Of a DNA stretch of 64,000 nucleotides, positions 1-8,485 are shown in pieces. The number at the start of each line of letters is the position of its first letter. Within the stretch, counting starts at the first letter, position 1. The stretch covers positions 5,146,001 through 5,210,000 of the forward strand of contig NZ_CP032543.1 in NCBI RefSeq assembly GCF_003610995.1, given 5' to 3'. Both the position numbers and the translations under genes were made by a program. A model generated the notes under the pieces. It was not told the origin of the DNA. It ran no database searches and worked only from the letters and a program-made list of their open reading frames with translations. The stretch comes from Streptomyces griseus subsp. griseus (GTDB taxonomy: Bacteria > Actinomycetota > Actinomycetes > Streptomycetales > Streptomycetaceae).

Positions 1-527
1 GGCTGGACGTCGCCTTCGTGCACGAGGTGGAGGGGAGCCCGCTGACGCTGCCCGGCGGCCTGGTCCAGCGCGTACTCGTCGACCGGGAACCGCAGTTCAT
101 CTCCCTGTCCCGGGACCACCCGGCCGCCCGCCGCCGGGTGGTGGAGCTCGGGGAGCTGGCCGGCGACCGGTGGATGGTCGATCCGACGGTGGACGGCGAG
201 TGGGACGGGGTGCGCCGTGTGCTGGGTGCCGCCGGGATCGACCCGCCGGTCCTGCACGGGGACTACCTCACCGCCGCCTCCCTCGTCGTGCTCGGCGAGG
301 CCGTCGCGCCCTGCCAGCCCACCTCGGGGCCGCGCGACGACATGGCGATCCGTCCGCTGCGCGACGACCCGCTGGCCGTCCGGCTGCTCCTGGTCTCCCG
401 GCCGGAGACGGACATCTCGGTGGCGTACGCGGAGCTGGAGGCGGCGTACCGGGAGGCGGCCCGGCGCTCCAGCGGCTACTACGAATGGCTCCTGCGCCAC
501 CGCAGCCCACTGGCCCGCACGCCGTGA
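1..527 (+). CDS. LysR-family transcriptional regulator, C-terminal part (5' truncated by window)
   Basis: The open frame already runs at base 3 (LDVAFVHEVEG...) and stops at 525-527, so only about the last 175 residues are present. The sequence looks like the periplasmic-binding-protein-like effector domain of LysR regulators: an alternating beta/alpha pattern, a hinge-like stretch ending FISLSRDHPAA (typical of the 'vplvavlpadHPlA' strand), and a late segment DMAIRPLRDDPLAVRLLLVSR matching the usual 'vvyrPLdd...l.lv.r' motif. The N-terminal winged HTH lies outside the window. The ligand and targets cannot be told. LysR assignment is family-level pattern recognition; another regulator with the same effector fold is possible. 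Confidence 0.7.
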   Translation, partial: LDVAFVHEVEGSPLTLPGGLVQRVLVDREPQFISLSRDHPAARRRVVELGELAGDRWMVDPTVDGEWDGVRRVLGAAGIDPPVLHGDYLTAASLVVLGEAVAPCQPTSGPRDDMAIRPLRDDPLAVRLLLVSRPETDISVAYAELEAAYREAARRSSGYYEWLLRHRSPLARTP

Positions 528-531
528 GGAC

Positions 532-625
532 TTGAGGGCCCTGAGCCCATGAGCTCTGAGACCGTGAGCCCGTGAGCTCTGAGTCCTTGAACCCCGGAAG
601 TCCGAGGACCTGAGACCCGGGGGAG
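532..625. repeat. Short imperfect tandem repeats in intergenic DNA
   Basis: The spacer after the LysR gene carries repeated copies of GAGCCC(A/G)TGAGCTCTGAG and related GAG(A/T)CC.TGA units. They look like slippage products. No promoter or gene is apparent in them. Confidence 0.5.
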
Positions 626-689
626 CTCCCCGTTCTGCTGACAGCGTGCGGGTGTTCCCCGGAGCGGCCCGGGCGGGCACGCTCGGTAC

Positions 690-1703
690 ATGAAGCTGCT
701 GATGCTGGGCGGTACGGAGTTCGTCGGCCGGGCCGTCACCGAGGCCGCCCTGGCGCGGGGCTGGCAGGTCACCGTCTTCCACCGCGGCCACCACGCACCG
801 CCGCAGGGCGTGCGCGCGCTGACGGGCGACCGTACGGGAGGGGGCCGGGGCCGGGGCCTGGCGGCGCTGGCGGAGCACGCGGGCGACTGGGACCTGGTCG
901 TCGACACCTGGAGCGGTGTGCCCACCGCCGTACGGGACGCGGCCCGGCTCCTGGCGGACCGCGCGGGCCACTACACGTACGCCTCCAGCCGCTCGGTCTA
1001 CGCCTACCCCGCGCCCGCCGGACTGGACGAGGACGGGCCGTTGGTGACCGGCGCCTCGCCCGACGACAGCGGCGAGGGCGGGGAAGTGCCGTACGACCGG
1101 GCCAAGCGCGGCGGTGAGCTGGCGGCCCTCGACGCCTTCGGCGACCGCGCGCTGCTGGCCCGCGCGGGGCTGATCATCGGCCCCGGGGAGAACATCGGGC
1201 GGCTGCCCTGGTGGCTCACGCGGATCGCCCGCGGCGGCCCGGTGATCGCCCCCGGTCCACGTACCACCGAACTCCAGTACGTCGACGCGCGCGACCTCGC
1301 CCGCTGGATCCTGGACGCCGGGGCGGCCGGACTGCACGGCCCGTACAACACGGTCAGCCGCCCCGGCCACGCCACCATGGGGGAGTTGCTGGACGCCTGC
1401 GTCCAGGTCACGGGCTCCGGAGCCGAGCTGCGCTGGACGGACCCGGAGACCCTGCTGGCTGCCGGGGCCGAGCCCTGGAGCGGGCTGCCGATCTGGCTGC
1501 CGGAGGGGGAGCTGCACGACGCGATGCACCGGGGCGGCCATGCCAAGGCCGAGGCGGCCGGGCTGCGCTGCCGTCCGGTCGGCGGGACCGTCGCCGACAC
1601 CTGGAGCTGGCTGTGCGAGCGCGGCGGTACCGCGCCCCAGCGGCCGGACCGGCCGACGGTCGGCCTCGATCCCCGGCTGGAGGAGAGGCTGCTGGCCCTC
1701 TGA
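690..1703 (+). CDS. NAD-dependent epimerase/dehydratase family protein (extended SDR)
   Basis: The 337-residue protein opens with a Rossmann dinucleotide-binding motif (LLMLGGTEFVGRAV, residues 3-16). It continues with a short-chain dehydrogenase pattern: a Tyr-based segment (YTYASSRSVYAY), and YDRAKRGGE, where the Tyr and Lys fit the YxxxK catalytic pair. A later AGLIIGPGENIGRLPWWL region is typical of atypical/extended SDRs related to nucleotide-sugar epimerases and isoflavone-reductase-like proteins. It is probably a soluble NAD(P)-dependent oxidoreductase of unknown substrate. The ATG at 690 is the first good start, right at the Rossmann beta strand. It stands alone, with no operon partner. 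Confidence 0.85.
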   Translation: MKLLMLGGTEFVGRAVTEAALARGWQVTVFHRGHHAPPQGVRALTGDRTGGGRGRGLAALAEHAGDWDLVVDTWSGVPTAVRDAARLLADRAGHYTYASSRSVYAYPAPAGLDEDGPLVTGASPDDSGEGGEVPYDRAKRGGELAALDAFGDRALLARAGLIIGPGENIGRLPWWLTRIARGGPVIAPGPRTTELQYVDARDLARWILDAGAAGLHGPYNTVSRPGHATMGELLDACVQVTGSGAELRWTDPETLLAAGAEPWSGLPIWLPEGELHDAMHRGGHAKAEAAGLRCRPVGGTVADTWSWLCERGGTAPQRPDRPTVGLDPRLEERLLAL

Positions 1704-1793
1704 ACCCTCCTGGCCCTCCTATAGGCCTACGTATGCGGGCAGATCCGGCGTGTCATAACAAATGACTAGCATTAAAGATGCATATTGCGCGGC

Positions 1794-3251
1794 ATGGAAC
1801 AACAGGCGCGCAGGCGCGGCAACACGATCCGGGCAGCAGTGACAGTGGCCACGGCCGCGGCGATGGTGGGCATGCTGGCCCCGGCCGCCGCCGCCGATCC
1901 GTTGCCGGGCGGGCTCGGCCCTTGCCTCGGCAGCGGGTGCCCGTCCGTGTGGAACGACCCCAACAACGGCCCGGTCGTAGGGTTCGACGAGAACATCAAC
2001 ATCTACGTCGGCGGGGACTTCCTGGTCCGGGAGGCCGCCGCCGAGGCCGAGGGGAAGATCGTCACCCTCGGCCGGTTCGACATGGACAAGCGGGCCGGGG
2101 TCTCGCAGATCTACAACGTCGGTGTCGTGGGCGTCGGTTCACGGGTCCCGCCGCCGGACGGATCCGACTACCTGTCGGTGGGCGGAGACATCCTCATCGC
2201 CCCCGGCGAGCGCCTCCTCGCGGAGGAGGGCACCCACGCGGGGCGGGTCGCCTACGCGGGAAGCCTGACCGGCACGGTGAACCCGCTGACGGCCCCGCGC
2301 CCCGATCCGGCGGCCGTCACCCCGTTCACCGGCCTGCGCCCGCAGCTCACCGAGGCCAGCCGGTGCTACGCGTACGAGGGTGACGCGCACCGCGCGGCCA
2401 CCGGCAGCTGGACGCGGTCCGGTGACACGTTCACCTTCACCGGGGACGGCACCTCGCCGATCCAGGTCTTCGACGTGGATGCGGACCTGGTCTCCGCGGC
2501 GGGCGGCAACGCCGGGTTCACCTTCAACGGCATCCCCGCCGGGGCGACCGTCCTCGTCAACGTCTACGGCGACGCCCGCACGGTCGCCTCGTTCATGGGC
2601 GCCCTCCCCAACCCGGGGCTCCGCGAGCGCCTGCTGTGGAACTTCCCGGACGCGACGGACCTGACGATGACCGGGCCGGCCCAGTTCCAGGGGAGCGTGC
2701 TGGTCGGGCAGCCCGCCAGCACCACCACGCTCTCCATGAGCGGTACCAACGGCCGCTTTTACACCGCCGGTTCGCTCACCCACACCTCGTCGGGCGCTTC
2801 GGGCGGCCAGGAGATCCACTCCTACCCGTTCGACGGCGACCTCCCGGCCTGCGGCCCGGACCCGACCCCCACGCCGACGCCGACGGATCCGACGCCGACA
2901 CCGACGCCTACGGATCCGACCCCGACGCCCACGGACCCGACGCCCACGCCGACGGACCCGACGCCGACCCCCACGGACCCGACGCCGACGCCGACGGATC
3001 CGACCCCGACCCCCACCGACCCCACTCCCACCCCCACGGATCCGACCCCCACCCCCACCCACCCCACGCCGCATCCCACCGACCCCACGCCGACGTGGAA
3101 GCCGACGCCCTCCCCGTCTCACCCGGGTGAACTGCCCGACACCGGATCGCGCGGCGGCGAATGGATCATCGGCTCCATCGCGGCAGCGTTGGTGGCCGCC
3201 GGTGGAACGGTCCTCTTCGCCACCCGCAGGGCGCGCCGCCGCACCTACTAG
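1794..3251 (+). CDS. Choice-of-anchor A family surface protein with LPXTG sorting signal
   Basis: A 485-residue secreted protein. A Sec signal peptide occupies about residues 1-35 (Arg-rich start, hydrophobic core TVATAAAMVGMLA, cut near AAAADP). The middle (about 60-330) resembles the choice-of-anchor A domain, with NINIYVGGDFLVREAAAEAE and a Gly/beta-rich body. A long Thr/Pro/Asp linker follows, and the C-terminus is a complete cell-wall sorting signal: LPDTG, then a hydrophobic segment (IIGSIAAALVAAGGTVLF) and a basic tail ending RRARRRTY. A sortase should therefore attach it to peptidoglycan. I chose ATG 1794; an in-frame TTG at 1785 is possible. LPDTG differs from the LAXTG usual for Streptomyces class E sortases. 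The ligand is unknown. Confidence 0.8.
   Translation: MEQQARRRGNTIRAAVTVATAAAMVGMLAPAAAADPLPGGLGPCLGSGCPSVWNDPNNGPVVGFDENINIYVGGDFLVREAAAEAEGKIVTLGRFDMDKRAGVSQIYNVGVVGVGSRVPPPDGSDYLSVGGDILIAPGERLLAEEGTHAGRVAYAGSLTGTVNPLTAPRPDPAAVTPFTGLRPQLTEASRCYAYEGDAHRAATGSWTRSGDTFTFTGDGTSPIQVFDVDADLVSAAGGNAGFTFNGIPAGATVLVNVYGDARTVASFMGALPNPGLRERLLWNFPDATDLTMTGPAQFQGSVLVGQPASTTTLSMSGTNGRFYTAGSLTHTSSGASGGQEIHSYPFDGDLPACGPDPTPTPTPTDPTPTPTPTDPTPTPTDPTPTPTDPTPTPTDPTPTPTDPTPTPTDPTPTPTDPTPTPTHPTPHPTDPTPTWKPTPSPSHPGELPDTGSRGGEWIIGSIAAALVAAGGTVLFATRRARRRTY
2862..3085 (+). repeat. Coding tandem repeat, Thr-Pro-Asp-Pro linker
   Basis: A C-rich minisatellite with units of about 18-24 bases encodes PTPTPTDP repeats (around ten copies, degrading to HPTPHPTDP at the end). 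It forms the wall-spanning stalk of the LPXTG protein. Copy number is likely to vary between strains. Confidence 0.85.
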
Positions 3252-3273
3252 CAGCGCCCGCTAGCGTGGTTCG

Positions 3274-3651
3274 ATGACCGAACCACTGCTGCACCTCGCC
3301 GAAGCAGCCCTCTGGGAGGCGGCCCGCGGGACCGGGACGTACGAGATGTCCACCCGGGGCCGCACCCTCCAGGAGGAGGGCTTCATCCACCTCTCCCTGC
3401 CCCGCCAACTCCCGGGCGTGGCAAGGATGCTGTACGGGGACGGAGGCGGGACCGGGGCCGACGGCCACGATCTGGTGGTCCTGGTCGTCGACCCCGCCCG
3501 CCTCACCGCCCCCGTCCGGTACGAGGCGATGAAGCCCGGCGGCGAGGAGTTCCCGCACCTGTACGGACCGCTCCCGGTGGCGGCGGTCGTGGAGGTGCGG
3601 CCCCTTGAGCACTGGCACCATGACCGACGAGAGGAAGAGGAACTCCGATGA
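3274..3651 (+). CDS. DUF952 domain-containing protein
   Basis: A 125-residue protein with the DUF952 signature: an N-terminal LLHLAEAALWEAARG, the GFIHLS motif (EEGFIHLSLPRQ, near residue 35), and a C-terminal FPHLYGPLPVAAVVEV. The family fold is related to ADP-ribosyltransferase-like proteins, but its function is not established. The stop overlaps the start of the next gene (ATGA at 3648-3651), so the two are translationally coupled. ATG 3274 follows a purine-poor leader and I see no strong ribosome binding site. Confidence 0.85.
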   Translation: MTEPLLHLAEAALWEAARGTGTYEMSTRGRTLQEEGFIHLSLPRQLPGVARMLYGDGGGTGADGHDLVVLVVDPARLTAPVRYEAMKPGGEEFPHLYGPLPVAAVVEVRPLEHWHHDRREEEELR

Positions 3652-4529
3652 TCGGCCCCCTCACCGCGGTGACCGGAGCGAGCGGAGCGGTCGGCGGCCG
3701 GGTCGCCGAGCGGCTCGCCCGCACCGGAGTCCCCGTACGCCTGCTCGGCCGCGACCCGGCCCGTCTCCCCGAACTGCCCGGCGCCGACCGTGCGCCCGCC
3801 GCCCCCTACGGCGACGGGGAGGCGATGCGCCGGGCCCTGGACGGGGCCCACACCCTGTTCCTGGTCTCCGCGCACGAGAGCCCGGACCGGGTGCGCGAGC
3901 ACGTCACGGCGATCGACGCGGCCGTGGCGGTGGGCGTGGAGCGGATCGTGTACGTGTCCTTCCAGGGCGCCGCGCCCGACGCCACGTTCACCTTCGCCCG
4001 CGACCACTGGCACACCGAGGCCCACATCCGGACGGCCGACGTGCGCCACACGTTCCTGCGGGACAACTGGTACCTGGCGGGGCTGCCCGCGATGACCGGC
4101 GCGGACGGGGCGCTGCGCGGACCGGGCGCGGGTGGCCGGGTCGCCGCCGTCGCCCACGAGGACATCGCGGACGCCGCGGCCGCCGTCCTGCTGGACGGGT
4201 CCACCGCCCACGACGGCCGGGCCCACGACCTCACCGGCCCCGAGGCGTTCACCCTCGCCGAGGCCGCCGAGGAGCTGAGCCGGGCCACCGGACGCTCCAT
4301 CCGCTACGTCCCCGAGACGGTCGAGGAGGCCTACGCATCCCGGGCCGGATACGGGGCCGAGGAGTGGGAGGTGGCCGGCTGGGTCACCTCGTACGAGGCG
4401 ATCGCGGCCGGCGAACTGGCCGCCGTCTCCGACGCGGTACCCACCCTCACCGGCCACCCGGCCCAGAGCTTCGCGGAATTCCTCGCGGAGCACCCGGAGA
4501 GCTACCGGCATCTGCTGCCCGGCGTGTGA
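3648..4529 (+). CDS. NmrA-like NAD(P)-binding protein (atypical SDR)
   Basis: A 293-residue protein starting with a Rossmann motif (VTGASGAVGGRVAERLAR, about residues 6-23). It then follows the NmrA/HSCARG/azoreductase-like pattern: LLGRDPARL, a segment LFLVSAHESPDRV, IVYVSFQGAAPDATFTF and HTFLRDNWYLAGL. These proteins bind NADP and act as reductases or redox sensors; they usually lack the SDR Tyr-Lys pair. It overlaps the DUF952 gene by 4 bases, giving a two-gene operon. Substrate unknown. Confidence 0.85.
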   Translation: MIGPLTAVTGASGAVGGRVAERLARTGVPVRLLGRDPARLPELPGADRAPAAPYGDGEAMRRALDGAHTLFLVSAHESPDRVREHVTAIDAAVAVGVERIVYVSFQGAAPDATFTFARDHWHTEAHIRTADVRHTFLRDNWYLAGLPAMTGADGALRGPGAGGRVAAVAHEDIADAAAAVLLDGSTAHDGRAHDLTGPEAFTLAEAAEELSRATGRSIRYVPETVEEAYASRAGYGAEEWEVAGWVTSYEAIAAGELAAVSDAVPTLTGHPAQSFAEFLAEHPESYRHLLPGV

Positions 4530-4589
4530 CCGAGGGGCCTGGGGCCTTGGCTCACCGCCACTGGCTGGACTCTCTCTCCGCCAGCAGAC

Positions 4590-4885
4590 GGCGGGCGCGA
4601 GGACGTTCTCTCCGGAGAAGGGCCCGTACTCCGCCTCGTCGAACCGGAGCACCCGCCCCGACGCGCACCCCGCCGAGAACTCCTCCCGCGACCCGTGGGC
4701 GGAGTTGCTCAGCGCCCCGGCGGACACGATGGCCTGCTCGGCGTCGGCCGGTCCGCAGGAGCGCGCCGACAGTCCCCACCGCGCCAGGTCCACGGTCCGT
4801 CCGTAGTCCTGGGCAACCGTGGTGCGCACCCGGCCGCCCGCGCGAGCACCTCCACCACCGCGTCGCCACCCCCGGCCGCGACACA
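4590..4885 (-). pseudogene. Decayed coding remnant, family not recognised
   Basis: On the minus strand two frames join into one protein-like sequence. GDAVVEVLARAAG (around 4835-4880) runs into VRTTVAQDYGRTVDLARWG and continues to FSGENVLAPAVCW (ending near 4590). A frameshift lies near 4840. Within this stretch nearly every third codon base is G or C, as in real Streptomyces genes, while the flanking sequence loses that bias. No intact start or stop frame spans it. I do not recognise the family. It fills most of the 600-base gap between the NmrA-like gene and sodN. Confidence 0.4.
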
Positions 4886-5138
4886 GCCGCCGGCGCACCC
4901 TCGATCCCGGTGGGCGGCACGGCGCCCGGGTACGGCGGATGCGGGCGCTCCGCCTCACACGCGGCAGCCTGAGCGTTCACACCCGGGCCGCTCGGCCGTG
5001 GCGCGCGAGTACGGGCGCTGCCGTGCGAAAGACCGCACCCGGTCCGCTGTGGACGCCGGTATCGGCGGCCTGCGGACCGGGTGCGGACGGCTGGGCGGTG
5101 CGATCCGCGGAACCGCGGACCGGACTGCCCGGTGACCG

Positions 5139-5534
5139 TCAAGCCTTCTTGGTCTCCCAGAAGATCTTGTCGACCTCGGCGATCAGGTCCAGGGCCTTCT
5201 GGCCCGTCGCCGGGTCGTTCGAGCCCTTGGCCGCGGAGAGCGCCTTCAGGGTGTCGTTGATCAGCTGGTGCAGCTCCGGGTACTTCTCGAAGTGCGGGGG
5301 CTTGAAGTAGTCGCTCCAGAGCACCGAGACGTGGTGCTTCGCGAGCTCGGCGCGCTGTTCCTTGATCAGGACCGCGCGGGTGCGGAAGTCCGCGTCCTCG
5401 TTGGCCTGGTACTTCTCCTGGACGGCCTTGACCGACTCGGCCTCGATGCGGGCCTGGGCCGGGTCGTAGACGCCGCAGGGCAGGTCGCAGTGGGCGCTGA
5501 CCTTCACCTTGGGGGCAAACAGGCGGGAAAGCAT
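5139..5534 (-). CDS. sodN: Nickel-containing superoxide dismutase
   Basis: A 131-residue NiSOD precursor, which converts superoxide to hydrogen peroxide and oxygen in the cytoplasm as a hexamer. The first 14 residues (MLSRLFAPKVKVSA) are the leader that must be removed. The mature chain begins with the Ni-hook HCDLPCGVYDPA, supplying the N-terminal amine, His1, Cys2 and Cys6 as ligands. The four-helix-bundle remainder (EAESVKAVQEKYQ ... DKIFWETKKA) is the normal length. The start ATG has a strong ribosome binding site (AGGAGGA, 5534-5550 region). It is divergent from its maturation protease. In Streptomyces this gene is known to be nickel-induced through Nur; I did not identify a clear Nur box. 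Confidence 0.98.
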   Translation of the reverse strand: MLSRLFAPKVKVSAHCDLPCGVYDPAQARIEAESVKAVQEKYQANEDADFRTRAVLIKEQRAELAKHHVSVLWSDYFKPPHFEKYPELHQLINDTLKALSAAKGSNDPATGQKALDLIAEVDKIFWETKKA

Positions 5535-5655
5535 GGAGCTGTCCTCCTCGTGATCGTCTTCTCAGGTGGGACATTACTCCGTGGAGCGCCGCTTTCCGTG
5601 GCTGCCCCTGGGGCTTAGGTCAAAAGTCCGGGGTGGGATCCGGGCCGTCGGCCGA

Positions 5656-6183
5656 ATGTACGGAGCGGAACGCGGTACGCGGGACGGTGTGCCGGAGGAG
5701 GACCGGGAGGTGGCCGAGGTGCCGGAGCGGGGACGGGTGTCCGGGGGCGGGCGGGCCGGGCGGCGGCCGTTGCGGGTGGTGGAGGTGACGGGGCCTTCGA
5801 TGGTGCCCACGCTCTACCACGGGGATCTGCTGCTGGTGCAGTACGGGGCGCCCGTGCGCCCCGGTGACGTGGTGATCCTGCGTCACCCCTTCCAGCAGGA
5901 CCTGCTGGTGGTGAAGCGGGCGGTCGAACAGCGGCCCGGCGGCTGGTGGGTGCGGGGCGACAACACGTTCGCGGGCGGGGACAGCACGGATTACGGGGTG
6001 GTCCCCGAGGAGCTCGTACTGGCCCGGGTACGGGCCCGCTACCGGCCGCTGCCGAAGGGGCCCAGGGGGCCGGGGGGTGCGAAGGGCGCGAAGGGTCAGC
6101 TGTCGGTGACCGCGGTGCTCGGCTGGGCGGTCTCGGCGCTGAGGCCGGTCCGGTCCGCCTCCGCCCGTTTGCGGGCCCGGTAG
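5656..6183 (+). CDS. sodX: Nickel-type superoxide dismutase maturation protease
   Basis: An S26-type (signal-peptidase-like) protease thought to remove the SodN leader so that the Ni-hook can form. It has the catalytic Ser in VTGPSMVPTLYHGD and the general-base Lys in DLLVVKRAVE, followed by WWVRGDNTFAGGDSTDYG. I chose ATG 5656; an in-frame GTG upstream (5566) and another at about 5689 are alternatives. The C-terminus carries about 40 residues (PRGPGGAKGAKG and beyond) not expected in the family, and overlaps the convergent CGNR gene by 88 bases. The stop may therefore have been lost or shifted within a G-rich run near 6060-6080. Confidence 0.93.
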   Translation: MYGAERGTRDGVPEEDREVAEVPERGRVSGGGRAGRRPLRVVEVTGPSMVPTLYHGDLLLVQYGAPVRPGDVVILRHPFQQDLLVVKRAVEQRPGGWWVRGDNTFAGGDSTDYGVVPEELVLARVRARYRPLPKGPRGPGGAKGAKGQLSVTAVLGWAVSALRPVRSASARLRAR

Positions 6184-6716
6184 GCGGCGACGTTGGCGCG
6201 GGTGGCGCAGCGGTCGGAGCAGTAGCGCCGGGAGCGGTTGGTGGAGGTGTCCAGGTAGGCGTTGCGGCACGGAGCCGCCTCGCAGAGGCCGAGCCGGTCC
6301 ACGCCGTGCGAGGTCAGGTGGAAGGCGAGACCCATCGCCGCGATGGCCGCGTACCCGGCGGTCGCGTTGGACGGGTGGTCGGCCAGGTGCATGTGCCAGT
6401 CCGGCCTGCCGTCCTCGTCCCGGGTGTCGTGGCCGGAGATCTGCGGGCTCACCGGGAACTCCAGCAGCAGCGAGTTGAGCAGGTCCACCGCGAGCGTCTC
6501 GTCGCCGCCGTCGGCCGCCTCGAAGACCGCGCGCAGCCGGCCCCGCACGGAACGGAAGCGGGTCACGTCCGCGTCCGTCGTCCGCCGTGCCGCCTGCTGA
6601 TTGGCGCCGAAGAGCTCCCGGACGGCCTCGACCGAGGTGAGGACGTCCTTGTTGCGGGCCGGCTCCTCGGTGTTGACCAGGCGCACGGCGTAGTCCGAGT
6701 AATAGGCCAGTTCCAC
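6096..6716 (-). CDS. CGNR zinc finger / ABATE domain protein
   Basis: A 206-residue protein with an N-terminal stress-response ABATE domain (YSDYAVRLVNTEEP start) and a C-terminal CGNR-type zinc finger. The finger is seen as LCEAAPCRNAYLDTS followed by RRYCSDRCATRANVAAYRARK, giving four Cys ligands and a basic helix. The CGNR consensus itself is altered to CRNA. Members are regarded as putative transcription regulators. It lies convergent to sodX with an 88-base overlap, and divergent from the methyltransferase gene. Confidence 0.88.
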   Translation of the reverse strand: MELAYYSDYAVRLVNTEEPARNKDVLTSVEAVRELFGANQQAARRTTDADVTRFRSVRGRLRAVFEAADGGDETLAVDLLNSLLLEFPVSPQISGHDTRDEDGRPDWHMHLADHPSNATAGYAAIAAMGLAFHLTSHGVDRLGLCEAAPCRNAYLDTSTNRSRRYCSDRCATRANVAAYRARKRAEADRTGLSAETAQPSTAVTDS

Positions 6717-6803
6717 TTGTAGTCCTTACCGGGTCGGTCTAGGGTCGGAGTGTCGGCCAGTGTAATGGTCGGCCGTCATTGATGAGGCTTACTGGAGGTT
6801 GGC

Positions 6804-7565
6804 GTGACGGAGACGGGGACGAGCACCGACTGGCAGTCCTGGCAGGAGAGCTGGGACCGCCAGCAGGAGTGGTACATGCCCGATCGCGAGGAGCGGTTCC
6901 GGGTGATGCTGGACATGGTCGAGGCGGTCGTCGGCCCCGCGCCCCGGGTCCTGGACCTCGCGTGCGGTACGGGAAGTATTACGGACCGGCTCCTCAAGCG
7001 GTTCCCGGACGCCACGAGCACCGGCGTCGACCTCGACCCCGCGCTCCTGGCCATAGCCCGCGGCACCTTCGAGGGCGACGACCGGGTCACCTTCGTCACC
7101 GCCGACCTCAAGGACCCGGACTGGACCAGCCGGCTGCCCCGCACCTCGTACGACGCCGTCCTCACGGCCACCGCCCTGCACTGGTTCCACAGCGAGCCGC
7201 TGGCCGTGCTGTACGGGCAGCTCGGCGGCCTCGTCCGGGACGGTGGCGTCTTCATGAACGCCGACCGCACCATCGACCCGGACACCCCCCGCATCAACGC
7301 CGCCGAAGGCGCCCACCGGCACGCCGCCATGGACCGCGCCAAGGCCGCGGGCGCCCTGGACTGGGCCGAGTGGTGGGCCGTCGCCGCCAAGGACCCGGTC
7401 CTCGCCGGACCCACCGCAGAACGGTTCGCGATCTACGGCGAACACGCGGACGGTGACATGCCCTCCGCCGCCTGGCACACCCGCACCCTGCTCGCCGCCG
7501 GCTTCGGCGAGGCCCGCACGGTCTGGGCGTCGCCCTCGGACAGCCTGATCCTCGCCGTGAAGTAG
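6804..7565 (+). CDS. Class I SAM-dependent methyltransferase
   Basis: A 253-residue Rossmann-fold methyltransferase. Motif I is VLDLACGTGSITDRLL (about residues 49-64). The acidic end of beta 2 follows in TGVDLDPALLAIARG, then VTADLKDPDWT (motif II) and YDAVLTATALHWF (motif III). This arrangement is typical of small-molecule methyltransferases; the substrate cannot be told. The GTG start at 6804 is preceded by a good GGAGG at about 6792. A strong hairpin ends the transcript (7649-7695). Confidence 0.9.
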   Translation: MTETGTSTDWQSWQESWDRQQEWYMPDREERFRVMLDMVEAVVGPAPRVLDLACGTGSITDRLLKRFPDATSTGVDLDPALLAIARGTFEGDDRVTFVTADLKDPDWTSRLPRTSYDAVLTATALHWFHSEPLAVLYGQLGGLVRDGGVFMNADRTIDPDTPRINAAEGAHRHAAMDRAKAAGALDWAEWWAVAAKDPVLAGPTAERFAIYGEHADGDMPSAAWHTRTLLAAGFGEARTVWASPSDSLILAVK

Positions 7566-7648
7566 GGCTGTGGGTCCGGGTGCCGTACGCCTGCGTCCGA
7601 ACCGATCACCGCTGGGACCTCCGACGGGTCGACGTCGGCGGAGGAGAA

Positions 7649-7695
7649 CACGTGCAGGTGCCCCGGGCCTTGACGGCCCGGGGCACCTGCACGTG
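7649..7695. terminator. Strong bidirectional hairpin terminator
   Basis: A perfect 21-bp stem with a 5-base loop (TTGAC). The left arm is 7649-7669 and the right arm 7675-7695. It sits exactly between the convergent methyltransferase gene and the ABC transporter ATPase gene and would stop transcription from both sides. Confidence 0.9.
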
Positions 7696-7717
7696 GCGGG
7701 GGCGGCGCCCCGGCTTT

Positions 7718-8485
7718 CTACAGCACCTTCGACAGGAACGACTTCGTCCGGTCGTGCTGGGGGTTGGTCAGCACGTCGCGCGGGTGGCCGGACTCGACCA
7801 CCACGCCGTCGTCCATGAAGACCAGCGCGTCACCGACCTCGCGGGCGAAGCCCATCTCGTGGGTGACGACGATCATCGTCATCCCGTCCTCGGCCAGTCC
7901 GCGCATGACGTCCAGGACGTCGCCCACCAGCTCCGGGTCGAGAGCGGAGGTCGGCTCGTCGAAGAGCATCAGCTTCGGCTCCATCGCCAGCGCGCGGGCG
8001 ATGGCCACCCGCTGCTGCTGGCCGCCGGAGAGCTGGGAGGGGTAGTTCTTCGCCTTGTCGGCGAGGCCCACCCGGTCCAGCAGCTTCTCGGCGCGGGCCC
8101 TGGCCACGGCCTTGGACTCGCCCTTGACCTGGACCGGGGCTTCCATGACGTTCTCGATCGCCGTCATGTGCGGGAACAGGTTGAAGCGCTGGAAGACCAT
8201 GCCGATGTCGCGGCGCTTGAGTGCGACCTCGTTGTCCCTCAGCTCGTAGAGCTTGTCGCCCTTCTGCCGGTAGCCGACCAGTTCGCCGTCGACCGAGAGC
8301 CGTCCGGCGCTGATCTTCTCCAGGTGGTTGATGCACCGCAGGAAGGTCGACTTGCCGGAACCGGACGGGCCGATCAGACAGAACACCTCACGCGGGGCGA
8401 CCTCCAGGTCGATGCCCTTGAGGATGTGCGCGGCGCCGAAGGACTTGTGGACGCCCTCGGCCTTCACCATGGGGGTCGTCGTCAT
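7718..8485 (-). CDS. Polar amino acid ABC transporter, ATP-binding protein
   Basis: A 255-residue ATPase of the GlnQ/GluA class that powers uptake. It shows Walker A (GPSGSGKST), the Q-loop ([12 protein letters not shown]), the signature LSGGQQQR, Walker B with D-loop ([14 protein letters not shown]) and the H-switch ([12 protein letters not shown]). Length is normal. Start ATG 8485 overlaps the stop of the permease gene (ATGA). It is the last gene of a substrate-binding / permease / ATPase operon. Glutamate or another polar amino acid is the likely cargo by family, not proven here. Confidence 0.95.
   Translation of the reverse strand: MTTTPMVKAEGVHKSFGAAHILKGIDLEVAPREVFCLIGPSGSGKSTFLRCINHLEKISAGRLSVDGELVGYRQKGDKLYELRDNEVALKRRDIGMVFQRFNLFPHMTAIENVMEAPVQVKGESKAVARARAEKLLDRVGLADKAKNYPSQLSGGQQQRVAIARALAMEPKLMLFDEPTSALDPELVGDVLDVMRGLAEDGMTMIVVTHEMGFAREVGDALVFMDDGVVVESGHPRDVLTNPQHDRTKSFLSKVL

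Noticed and set aside
2822..3088. Val/Gly-rich minus-strand ORF over the PTPTPTDP repeats
   Set aside because: It is the antisense of a tandem repeat and shows no start signal.
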